Shown: positions 10,987 to 21,328 of the stretch, piece after piece | Layout: each line of letters starts with the position of its first letter | Position numbering within the stretch: the first letter of the stretch is position 1 | Assembly (NCBI GenBank): GCA_036897485.1 | Contig: JAYMTF010000418.1 | Location: 1 to 36,871 of the forward strand | Origin: Pelargonium nanum | Taxonomy: Eukaryota; Streptophyta; Magnoliopsida; Geraniales; Geraniaceae | Direction of reading: 5' to 3' | Length of the DNA stretch: 36,871 bases | The notes under the pieces: generated by a model | What the model was told of the DNA's origin: nothing | Seen by the model: only the letters and a program-made list of their open reading frames with translations | Database searches by the model: none | Program-made: the position numbers and the translations under genes

Positions 10987-13237
10987 CATTCTAGTGTGTT
11001 GGTGAGCTAGGTTGGGTCAACCCGGCGGGTCATTGAGTACCCGTATAAAAGAAATAAAAGGAGAAAGTGAATTTTTTTCAACCCGGGTCAATTATGTTGG
11101 TTAAATTAATTTGAGATTTTAAGGAATTGTGTGGTTCAGTTTTGGCTCTCAGATTATGATTTGTTTTGAGATTTTGGCAAAATCAAACCTCTGATTGTGG
11201 ATATTTGAATTTGTGCCTCGACCCGACCGGAACCGCCTCGGGTAACCCGAGCGGTAACTTTGATTACAAACTAAATTTAACTCCTATAGGTTCTGGATCT
11301 GACCTGACCGTTTCGCTCAAACCAAACCCTTGTAACGTTTCTCTCTCCCAAATTCCATCTTCACTTCCAACTGGAGGGACAGTACAGTCGCTTCTTCTGT
11401 AAATCTCTACTTCTTCGATAAATCTTCGTTGAATTTTCCGGTTCGGATTTGCGCTGCTAAAGCTAAAGACTTCTCTCCTTTAATTTTCTGGGTATGATTC
11501 TTGTCTTTTCTCTTCTTTCTCATCTTTCCATTTTTTATTTTCTCTTTACCAATTACTTTGAAAATTGGGTGTTTCTCGAATTACACTGATAATTTCTTTG
11601 TGGACAATTATGTTTTTATCTCAAACAACCGCTATTTCCCCCATTTGTTTTGTTTTCAAGATTCACATTGTAAAGTTTTACCCTCTGCGTTCGGCAGCTC
11701 ACCCTGCTTGTGTCACTGTGATTTGGGGCTTATGCTTTCTTTTTTAGAAAATTAAAATTATTATAAATTTTGTTGATTTTTTTTAGCTCATAAATTTTGT
11801 TGATTTTTAGTATAGATTTGAGTTTTAATTTTTCATTTGTGATAGTTTTTCTCTGGATTTTGATTTTTTTTTGGTTTCCAGATATGTTGTGTGTAGGTCA
11901 AGATTTAATCTTTCTGATGGATATTGTTAAAAGCCATTTTGATCTAGTTTCCATAAGAGTTTGAATATGACTAGTTTGTTTTTTAAAATTACCTTCATAA
12001 GTTAATTTTGAAATATCACAAATACAAAATTGCGATAGTTAAACTATAACAAATGAATCTGAAAATTCTCAAGAACGCCATAAACATTGAAACATTTTGA
12101 AAATAAACAAAAATAAATCAAAAGGGTATTTTTTTACATTATAAAAAAAGACACGTGTTATGCATGTGATGAGTGAGAAGCTATATTCTGGTTAAATTTA
12201 ATTGACGGATTAATAGATGGAAAGTTTGGGGTAGTTAGGTGATGTGAAAACAAGTTCAGGTAGCGAGATGAAAAACGGTCATAGTTTAGGGTAGTTGCGT
12301 GAAGTTTACCATTTTCTTATTGGTACCAAGCACCCTCTCACTTCTAGTTGATTGTTGAAATATTAAAATTGCAGATTTTTTTGCTTACCCTTGGATTACT
12401 TGGTTTTATTTTCTCTGTTGCAGAATCCATGGGAAAAATTTCTACCATTTCAGTTTATATATGAAAGTTTGATTCTGTTTGCATTTTGTGATAATGGGTT
12501 CCACTGTTTTAGCAATGGTGATATTAAAATACACTGAAGTTACCAAAGGTTGTCTGAAGTTGAATACATATATTTACTTCATAAATCTTTAAGTAGGTTT
12601 TATTTTAGTGTCACCTCATAAGACGGGAAAAGTTTGTAATGAGATAATGTGTTGACCTGTTTTGGAGGCTAGAAAGGTAGTTGGAGTAGTCCACAAATTG
12701 AATAACAGGAGAAACCGACATTTGGATGTAGTGTGACCCGACTTTCTTGCCTTATTCCTCTCCACATTTTTATTTGTAGTTAAAAGATTTATGAATGTGG
12801 ATACTGATAGCTAGAAAGTGATAGTAAATTAAGGTTTATAGTTTCGTAGAAACCATCAAAATCTGTTTCACTGTCACTAGTCGACTAAAGTCATCTGCTA
12901 TAAACGTATCATTGGGTTAAGGCATAGAACTGTCCTGTGAATTAGCTCATTTGGTTGATCCCAGTCTTAGAATTTACTAATATTTTTTTCTTATACCTTA
13001 GAACTACATTTAGGTTTTTAATGCTTCTTTTAACCAGAGTGGAAGCTGATATCAATGTTCTATGCAGGTAAACCATTCTTGGTTGAGTACATAGAAACTT
13101 TTCCTGCTGTAGTAAGTTCTTTATTTTTAGTGTTTATTGCTTTACGTTGGCCATACCCTACACTAAGATACTCACTTCAGTTGGCTGTGTAGGACTATTA
13201 ATTCCCAGTATTTTATGTGCTCGAGCTCTCTGAGAAC
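10987..13237 (+). promoter_or_regulatory. ASHH3 upstream region, probable leader exon and long 5'-UTR intron
   Basis: A pyrimidine-rich leader-like block (TCTCTCTCCC, TTCTTCTGTAAATCTC) at about 11335-11490 resembles a first untranslated exon, with a possible donor at GGTATG near 11491. The coding start is at 13238, so a leader intron of up to about 1.7 kb is inferred. Inside are a near-duplicate ATAAATTTTGTTGATTTTT (11763 and 11790) and, at about 12225-12310, three related words (GGGGTAGTTAGGTGATG, CAGGTAGCGAGATGAA, AGGGTAGTTGCGTGAAG). The latter look like the end of an unclassified repeat. No protein-coding gene is seen here. Confidence 0.4.
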
Positions 13238-16200
13238 ATGCCTGCTACAAAGAAGGTTATTCAACATCTGGTTCTTAGTAATTGATCATCATTATTCATT
13301 TTTATGGATCTTCTACGGCTTTTAATTTTCCAGGATATAATGGTCTATCTTCTTCTTAGCTTATTCACATTGATGAAGATGTTTAGGAATTTTGGCAGTA
13401 ATAGGCTTGAGGAGTCTATTAGGGCTCATGTATTGGTCATGTCACTTCTAATGTGCTACTTGGTTTGTGTTTAACTTTGGCCTTTTTGTCTTTCGGGAGA
13501 AGAAAAGGCTTTGATATATTAAGAAAATGTAGTTAGAAATAAAAGCCGCCTACTATCAGCAAACAAGCAAAGGGTGTTTCAAAGCGTTATTACTATTAGC
13601 ATTCGAATTTAATTTTTTATATTCCTTTATAGAAATAATTGTGCAACTTTTGTGAGTTTTGTTCAAAATATATTTCTTTGTAATGTTAACAATAAGCTCA
13701 TAGTGAAGAAAAACTTGTAATAGTTGGTATAGGTTTTTTCTGGACCTTCATTCTTATATTTTAAGGCCTATAACACTGTGGTTGGTTGACTGATTACTTC
13801 TTGCTGCTGTCTTTTAATCAGAATGCGGATCGCATTGCGAATGTATTCAGCAAGTTGGTGAAGCAAATGGGCAATCAAAATCCAATTGATTTTGAACTTC
13901 CAGATTGGTTAAATAAGTGGAAGCCTACACCCTACACCGTTATAAGGCGCAGTATCCTTTTAGAATGCCTTTTCAAATATTTGCTCAAACTAATATTCTA
14001 TAGCAGGCTATGATAGTTGGAAAAGTACAAAGTTAGTTAATCTTTGTCCTTGGATATATGATCTGTTTGACCTTCATTTCATGCAGATTGTAATTGTCAT
14101 ATTTTGTATCTGAGATCTGTATTTGATTTTATAAAAGACAAGTTCCAAAATTTTGGTTCTCTCGCTTGTTGTTGTTAACAAATTTAAGATATATACCTCA
14201 CAAAGAGGATTAAAAGACGCCTTGAGGATGATGGCATATTCTGTGCCTGCAGACCGTCGTCAGGATCTTCCAGCACATGTGGTAGAGATTGCCATTGTGG
14301 GTAAGGATTGTGTTGATTAAGAAGAGTTGCATTACCTTTTGTGTTATTATGAGATTTTTGGCTTTAAACAGGATGTATCTGATCTGACCTGGTTCATCAC
14401 TTGTTGCCTACTAAAAATTAGTCTTTCTGATACTGAAATCCTGCCCTGTTGGTATTCAATATTTATTTCTGTTACTTGTCAAATATAGCTGCCTAGCTTA
14501 TGTTACTAGTGACATACAAGTGTAATTTAGTTGTGATTGAGTTGGGGGACCTGCACTCAGAACCTCATATATGATACTTGGCTAGTACCTGTTGAGTAAT
14601 GCCTGCATTGCGTGCTGGATTTACTTTTCATAGATAGAGTTGTATGCTTCTCGCTGAGTTAACACTTAACTACTGAACAGGCCCTCAGATGAGTTCAGCC
14701 CTTAATAAGCGATATTTGTGTAACTCAGTGTAGCATACTATACCGAGACCACTAAAGCAATTTATTTTAGCAATTATGATTTTCTCAATGAGATCCAAAT
14801 GAATGGATGTGAATTCTGTTTCTTTTATCTGGGCACTAGAATAGCTACAAGAAATATGTTTACCACTTTTTGTGGTGGAGAGTCCATTGAGCTATCTTTT
14901 ATGTGTGCCAGCCTGTTCATGGCCGGGTGGATGGAATTTGTTGTAGCAGCAATGATCTGCTAATTCTAAGTATTTGTGTTCATATTTTTAGTACTTGCAT
15001 TAGTAAAACCTGAATTACTTTATCCTGCAGAATGTTACTGTCTAGCTGCTCCTCAGGCTGCAATTGTGGAAGCTTGTGCCTTAACAAGCCATTTCAACAA
15101 AGACCTATAAAGAAGATGAAATTGGTTAAGGTATGAGTGATTAGCTTGTCTAAGATGGTCATGATCACAATACTCGTGATATTTGTGGTGAACTCATTTA
15201 TTTCTTCGTGGATCATCCTTGTCAATTAGAGGAAAAAACAACTGCATTAGTAGAGAAAAATGCGGTTGACACTATATATCTTAACAAATATGTAACATTA
15301 TATGGGATAGAGTGGAGGAGGATTATACGAGCGGAAGATCCCAAAGAGTTCTGCTAAAGGATACATGTAGCCAACACCTGACTGTTTGGAAATTGGCTTG
15401 GTTATTTTTGTAGCAGTAGTAAATATAAATATCTACTTGGTAATATATGAATAATATTTAGTATTCATCAATATGGAAAAAAATTCATCCTTGTATATTG
15501 ACTTTGAATGGGTCATGCTTTCATACTCACTTGATTTTGCTTGTTTCTACATTCAGAGGTTTTGAGTTCAGTTGATATATGTGCTTTGTATTTTTGTTTA
15601 TAGTTACTTATACATGCACTAGAAATTGTTAAAAATAAAATATGGTGCTGCTTGTAGACCGAGAAATGTGGATCTGGAATTGTGGCAGATGAAGATATTA
15701 AGCAAGGAGAGTTTGTAATAGAATACGTAGGAGAAGGTAATGTTCATAGTCATTGCCAATATTTAAATTAATGTATGTTTTTAAATTATATTTTTTTAAC
15801 CTGTTGATTGATGTTCAACTTTCTCGATCACAGTTATAGATGACAAAACATGTGAAGAAAGGCTTTGGAACATGAAACACCGTGGCGAAACAAATTTTTA
15901 CCTATGTGAAATAAATAGAGACATGGTAATTGATGCCACATACAAAGGAAACAAGTCAAGATATATAAACCATAGTTGTTGCCCAAATACCGAAATGCAA
16001 AAATGGTACTTCACTGATCCGTAGTACTAATTTCAAAGTTTTAATTGTTATTGTTTGTTGTAAATGTTTATATTTTGACTTTCAATTATCTTAACTAGGA
16101 TAATTGATGGTGAGACAAGGATTGGCATTTTTGCAACTCGTGACATTAGACAGGGCGAGCACCTGACCTATGATTATCAGTATGAGCACTTCCATGACTC

Positions 16201-18060
16201 TTATTGCAAAGTTTCGCTAATAGCTGCATATTTGCATCTTTGTATCATAAGCATGCATGGGCCTTAAAGCCTTCTTATTCATGTATTTTCTTCCTTTTAT
16301 GACATATTAGTTCAAGTAGTTGACTTTTTTCTTTGGTTAATCTTTTTAGTTCAGTCTAACAAGTTCTGCAGGTTTGTTCAATTTGGTGCAGATCAAGATT
16401 GCCACTGTGGTGCTGCGGGCTGCAGGCTTAAGCTTGGAGTCAAACCAAGCAAGCCTAAGATATCTTCTGATGCGGCATTGAAGTTTGTAGCATGCCAGGT
16501 TGCAGTGTCCTCTCCCAAACTGAAAGCAATTCTGTCTTGTAAACACGTATGTATAGGTGGCTGGTTGATACAGTTAAAAAATAGCTCGTGTTATGTTGCA
16601 ATCTTAAAAAAAAAAAAGAAAAAAAAAGACGTTGGTTGCTAAGTTGAGAATGATTCTTTATATTGATTTTTCTTAAAAATAACTGGATAGTTTTAACTAC
16701 GACTGTAGAACTAATTCATTCTTTCTTTTTCCAAATATTATTGTGTATTTTTCTTGTCCTTCAATTTGAATAAATTAAATAATTTGCTTTATATTTATAA
16801 AATCTGCTGGGCTTTATAGTATTTAGAGCATTCTATATTATGTTTAGGAGCAATGAAAGATTGAAAGTCATTTGAAAAATGAAACTAATTCTGATTTGGT
16901 CATGTGATATAATTGGGTGAGGTGATCCCGGAGGTGTCGATCAATTATTAAGCTTTGTGCTTGGTTTGCTTTATGTCCAAGCGCCATACTACTATAGATA
17001 GTCTAGTTCCTAGTTCATATTTAAGAAGTGTTTAGTTTTAAATTTTCAAGGCTTTTCTTGTTGACATTTACAAAGCTATTGCATGGTTTGAAGAATAATA
17101 TAGCATTTCGGTTATTTTCTTTGATTTGGCATATCAAAGAAGCTGGGCCCCCCTCTTTCCCTCCATTTCATACTTCTTTTTCTTTGATCTTGAATGATTT
17201 TTTCTGTTATTCAACGCCCAAACCATCTTGTTGTATGGTTCTTGAATTTGATACTTATCTTCATATTGTTTACAATGTAATGGTGCGTTGGATTCTTGTG
17301 AATTTTCTAGATCAAATTATGGGTGGGTAGTTTTGATTTGTTTGGCATGTGTTCCTACATATATGCATTTTTTTCAGACCTAAAAGACTAATTGTTGCTT
17401 TATTCTTTTTTGAAAGGTTGATCGGAATGGAGATTTGCATGTAGGTGAGCAAAGTTTTTTATTTTGTTTTGTATTTGATGTGAACACATAAGTGCGCATG
17501 CATGTATGATGTATCTACTAGCTGCTTTTTCTAGCTTACAAATATTGCTATTTTCTCATTCAGGGAGTTCTAAACATGCTCCACTTCAAGGGGGAACATG
17601 TTCCCAGAATTGCATCGGTGAAGTGATAATGATATCTCGTCCTATGAATAAGAGGTATTTTCTCAATTATTTACTTGGGGATTCCCTTTTGTTCCTCTAA
17701 TTTTCCCCCTTGTGAGCTGTTTACAAGATAATTTTCTACAAAAGTATTGTGTTGCATTTTTATTGTTTCTTTTTTATTCATTCTGCTAAGGTCTTTCCTT
17801 CTCCATGATTACATTATTCCAGGTATTTTGGGATGATCAAACGGTTCGATTCATATTCCAAAAAACACTCGGTAAAGGATGTTTCTTTCTTAAGTATTTT
17901 TTCGTGAATAAGTTGAGTTGCCAATCATACCAGCAATCCAGCATAAATCAAGATCATTTGTTAATAAGTTATGCTTTTGCAGATCATGTTTGAAGATGGT
18001 GCTGTTGAGTTTCTCGACATGTCAAAAGAAGATTGGAACTTTATAACTTTAAAAGAATAA
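13238..18060 (+). CDS. ASHH3: SET-domain histone-lysine N-methyltransferase, ASHH3 type, 12 coding exons, 370 aa
   Basis: Exons: 13238-13255, 13822-13951, 14189-14300, 15031-15130, 15658-15736, 15834-16005, 16099-16179, 16372-16546, 17417-17444, 17564-17654, 17823-17871, 17983-18060. The protein belongs to the ASH1/Set2 class, which methylates histone H3 (mainly K36) in the nucleus using S-adenosylmethionine; the substrate here is inferred from family. The AWS zinc cluster has nine cysteines (C68, C70, C80, C84, C86, C93, C97, C99, C103). The SET domain spans about 121-232, with RYINHSCCPN ending at 198 and LTYDYQF at 226-232. The post-SET motif DCHCGAAGC has C241, C243 and C248. The plant-specific tail contains CSQNCIGEVI and ends in a short FEDGAVEFLDMSKEDW block, as in Arabidopsis ASHH3/SDG7. 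The first exon is only six codons (MPATKK) and was chosen because it joins in phase and matches the ASHH3 N-terminus. The exon 8 end is one of two in-frame choices. Confidence 0.93.
15301..15420 (+). mobile_element. LINE 3'-end remnant in ASHH3 intron 4
   Basis: TGGGATAGAGTGGAGG, then ACATGTAGCCAACACCTGAC and TTGGCTTGGTT follow the order of the 3' end of plant LINE ORF2 copies (…EWRRRIHVADP…). The words EWRR, IHVA and a WDK-like ending can be picked out between stops. It aligns with the remnant at 33816-34105 in MetAP2 intron 8. Only the last hundred or so bases are recognisable. Confidence 0.5.
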
Positions 18061-18850
18061 TTATGGGGTAAGAACATCTTCTAGTCTTGTGACTTCCATT
18101 TTTCATTTCTTAGGCCCTATGAATATTTTTATGGTTACTTTATTGTAACTTTTAGCCACCTTCTCTCATCCATATTCAAGATTTTAATCATAAAACCGAC
18201 CTTGGAAAAATAACATTAAAATTTACATCCTTGGTCTCTGCCTACGAGTGAGGATTTGGCTATATAGTTTATTCATGGTTTTTGTTGTGATTTGGTCGGT
18301 CAGAGATTTTTCTATTTGCATGGATGTAGAGTAAATTTATTAAGTTTTCTAATGGTGAGTTGTAAAAAGGATTCTAAAAGCTCTATTATGAGTTTTATGG
18401 GCCTGTGTTTTTGTAACTTATGCGGGACTGTAATGCAACTAGTGACCATTAAATGTGGGCTTGCTCTATTTCATCAATAGCTGCTTGTGCTTCCAATTGA
18501 TTTTCTTTCTTGGCTTTTTAGATGGTCATATTATTTTCACTTTGGTCCTGGAATGGGAATGATATAACATACAATATTCCAAGTAAGAAGTATTTTCACA
18601 TCTTTTCTTCAGAAAAGCATACAGAGAAGCACCTTTCTTGTGCCTATTCTCTCAAGTCTTACCTTCAAGATTTAAAATTGAAGATATCAACTGGTCAAAT
18701 ATTTAAGTACGTTATTTTGCAGGTTCAAGTGACCAGATTTGGCGATACCTTGCTCTTCTGACATTCCAAAGGCAATAACCCATATTCCTTGAAGATTCTG
18801 CAAGAATGCTGTTGTATCTGGAATGAGTATGCATCTTCCCTTGCAAAGGT
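18061..18850 (+). other. ASHH3 3' UTR region, possibly spliced
   Basis: Seven bases after the stop codon is a good donor (GGGGTAAGAAC, GT at about 18068). A TTTTGCAGGTTC acceptor lies at about 18721. A 3'-UTR intron of about 650 nt is therefore possible, and it is so close to the stop that it would not be expected to trigger nonsense-mediated decay. This is inference from splice-site form only. No coding frame is supported. Confidence 0.35.
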
Positions 18851-19524
18851 TCACCGTAATGTTGTATCAATTACAATTCTTTCACATATTATTTTTCCGT
18901 AATAAAAGTGAAATTAATACCTAGGAGTAGGAATATCTGTATGATTGAAACTTGAGAAATGTAGTATCTTGTAAGGCTTTTGTTTCCTGTTTTAAGCTTG
19001 GGCGGACGATCCATATGACTAAATCGCTTTACAGAAGTGAAGTATTGTATTTGACGAATCACTTTGTTGTCGTCCGCAATGTATTTTAGGTTGTTTGTGG
19101 GAAAGATTGGCTTGACTGATGTTGAACATATTGGTATTGAGCATGTTCTTTTGATTTGTTTTGACTTGTGCAAGAAAGTTTGGAGAATTGGTAAGTGATG
19201 GTGAATATTAGGGAGTTGGTGAAGAGGATAATAAAAGAGGCTGTGGTAGGTTTGCTTGGCCCACACCATTCACCAACTAAATGGCAATTTTGTGATTCTT
19301 TTCTTAAGGTTGCAGGTGGGAGTTGGGTTGGGAGTGGGACATGTTTGTTTTGTTCGGCAATCTGTATTTTAATTGTAATTGCCTGCTAATCACTGATTTT
19401 GATTTGAATCTTTGATGCCATCTATGAATCTGTGTCAGTTTGGTGTACACGTCCTCGGTTCTTTTATAGGTATAAAATTGACTGGCAGGGCATTTAATGA
19501 AATGGTTGTGTGATTAGTTGAGCT
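18851..19524. other. Intergenic spacer, nothing recognised
   Basis: AT-rich sequence. The longest open frame (minus, 126 codons, 18889-19269) has a low-complexity I/K/F/H/S-rich translation with no domain I recognise. No repeat with clear ends is seen. Confidence 0.4.
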
Positions 19525-19722
19525 CTTGTTTCATTTTTTTTTAAAAAAAGTTAGGCATGAAATGTCAATAATATTTACTAGTATGTATTAAGTTATTGCA
19601 TCCTATCCAAAAATAGTGTTCTTGTTTCATTTAAAAAATATTGTTAGGCATGTCGATAATATTAATGTCAGTAATATTTAGTAGTATGTAATAAGTTATT
19701 GCATCCTATCCAAAAAAGTGTT
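19525..19722. repeat. Imperfect tandem duplication, units of 96 and 102 bp
   Basis: Unit A is 19525-19620 and unit B is 19621-19722. Both run in the order CTTGTTTCATTT, A-rich stretch, GTTAGGCATG, (T/G)CAATAAT/GTAATATT, AGTATGTA(T/A)TAAG, TTATTGCATCCTATCC, AAAAA(T)AGTGTT. The 20-base TTATTGCATCCTATCCAAAA is identical in both. Unit B carries an extra TATTAATG-like segment. The two units are directly adjacent. Confidence 0.85.
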
Positions 19723-19744
19723 ATCTTTTTTATTTTGAACTTTT

Positions 19745-20008
19745 TTTTATAGGGAATTTGGTGTTGTATATTTAGGGTTTGTTTGGGTTGTCACTTCAAT
19801 TGTGTGTAAATATAAATTGTTTGTGGAGGTAACTAGAAGAGGTAAAATGTTTACAGTAAATAAATGATTTGTTTGATAAAACAATGTTAGGAACAAGTTG
19901 AAAAGAAATTTGAGAGTATGAAATTGTTTGGTAAATTTGTCTAAAAGTAAGGATATTATTTTGAAATGACTAAAAAGGTTTTGATAAACAAATAAAAAAA
20001 TTAAATAT
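19745..20008. other. AT-rich spacer with a Tourist-like word
   Basis: TTAGGGTTTGTTTGGGTTG (19769-19787) resembles the terminal inverted repeat of PIF/Harbinger (Tourist) MITEs, but I cannot find a matching right end. The rest is AT-rich without a gene, with repeated TTTGATAAA words (19872 and 19979). Confidence 0.3.
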
Positions 20009-20350
20009 GTGGTCGACCCTCTATGTTTGTGGTCAACCCTCATATCTGATTATTGGCAAATATTCATCTAACTACGTGGTCGACTTTCTTTGTCTTTGGT
20101 CGATCATCGTATGTAATTATTGGCAAACATCATGTCATCTAACTATGCGGTTGACCCTCTATGTCTATCATCCTCTTGCTCCATGGTCAACTTTCTCTGT
20201 TTATTGATTACCACTTCTAGCTTTATGGTCCTATTATTTGTTTGTGGTCGACCTTCTCAATCTATCGATCACATCATCTTGCTTCATGGTCTACCTTCAT
20301 CTACATGTGGTCGACCTTCACTGTTCATCTCTCTCCATGGTCGACTATCT
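20009..20350. repeat. Degenerate minisatellite with a GTGGTCGACC core
   Basis: About eleven copies of a TGGTC(G/A)AC(C/T)(T/C)TC-like core occur in 340 bases, starting near 20009, 20029, 20076, 20096, 20147, 20183, 20225, 20243, 20285, 20307 and 20336. A longer unit of about 65-70 bp is visible as ATTATTGGCAAA-T/C-AT, CATCTAACTA(C/T)G, then the core, at about 20050-20090 and 20116-20160. The core GGTCGACC is palindromic. Short open frames across it are a by-product of the repeat. Confidence 0.8.
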
Positions 20351-20940
20351 CTATCAGTCTCTTATTGTAACTTCTATCCTCTATACTCGTTGCTAAATCA
20401 ATGGAGCTAAAGAATGGTGCTAAAAAGGAGGATAAAAGTATTTAGGGGTGGAGATTTTTCACATGAGTTACAGTAAGAGGCTCTTGTGGAAAAGGAGAAA
20501 TGACAAAATTTTATATAAGTTTGAAACGAGAATTACAATTGTTTCATCTTATAATAAATAAATGTATTTAGTGTCTTATTCCACAATCAACACTCATATA
20601 AACTTAATAAAAACTAAAATCACTTGCATTTAGTTATGACATTTATATGTTTGGGGGTGCATACATATGCTAAAATAATCATATTTTAAATTTGAAATAC
20701 TTAGGTTATATAAAAGCCTAACCATAATGGTAAATTTGAAAGAGCCCTATCCGAATACAAATATCTCCTCCACTAATCTCTCCCCAAGAAAATATAAACA
20801 AGCACTCTCATAGTCCCACGTCAGACAAAGCTTTGCCATGTAATTTTAAGCGTTTATCAATAAACGTGACAATAAAAGGTTTATTTACGGATAAATAAAA
20901 ATAAATACTTTTATGTAGCATATAATATGAATCCAACCCA
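20351..20940. other. AT-rich spacer before the MTHFR promoter
   Basis: No gene, RNA or well-bounded repeat is recognised. The sequence is AT-rich with many AATAAATAAATG / ATAAATAAAAATAAAT runs (20561-20580, 20891-20906). Confidence 0.4.
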
Positions 20941-21328
20941 AGTATCCAACAACCCCCAGAAAATGACGTGGCAGTCCCTCATTGGCTGATCACCAAAACT
21001 AAAATGAGGACACGATAGTAAAAATCATCGCCTGAGCATTGGGAGAGAAGGAGTGGAGTCGTAGTGTGGTGGTTGGTGGACGCCTACCGCTACCAACTTG
21101 TTGATGTCTCTGACACATCACTATAAATACCTGCTCTCCACTTCACATTTTTGCTGCGCCTCTCAGCCTCCTCAGATCTCACCTATCTCCATCTCAATTG
21201 AGCTCTTCTCTGTCGGTGCTTCACCTTCAGATCTGATCTTCTGATCTGCTTTTTGGCTTGGTTTAGTTGTGCTCAACTGGCCAAGCATTGCTGTTTGTGC
21301 ATTGCTGTTTGTGTTTGATTAGCTAGCT
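20941..21328 (+). promoter_or_regulatory. MTHFR promoter and 5' UTR
   Basis: TGACGTGGC (20964-20972) is an ACGT-core bZIP/ABRE-like site. ATTGGC (20981-20986) is an inverted CCAAT box. TATAAATA (21122-21129) is a well-placed TATA box, giving a transcription start near 21155 and a leader of about 170 nt. The leader is CT-rich, with repeated CAGATCTGATC / CTGATCTGC words at 21228-21250 and a tandem GCATTGCTGTTTGTG at about 21285-21314 just before the start codon. The sites are sequence matches only. Confidence 0.6.

Noticed and set aside
10620..11402. Frames of 116 and 78 codons after MLO
   Set aside because: They cover the GGGTC/CCCGA-rich repeat sequence; stop codons are rare because of composition, and no domain is seen.
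15961..15995. NHSCCPN instead of NHSCNPN in the ASHH3 SET domain as a possible loss of function
   Set aside because: The residue after the cysteine varies in active SET proteins; N192, H193, the zinc-binding C195 and LTYDYQF are intact.
18889..19269. 126-codon minus-strand open frame between ASHH3 and MTHFR
   Set aside because: The translation is low-complexity (I/K/F/H/S-rich) with no domain, and there is no promoter or splice context. An open frame of this size can occur by chance in AT-rich spacer.
20007..20410. Two overlapping + strand frames of 66 and 96 codons
   Set aside because: They fall inside the GTGGTCGACC minisatellite and repeat its translation; a by-product of the tandem repeat.
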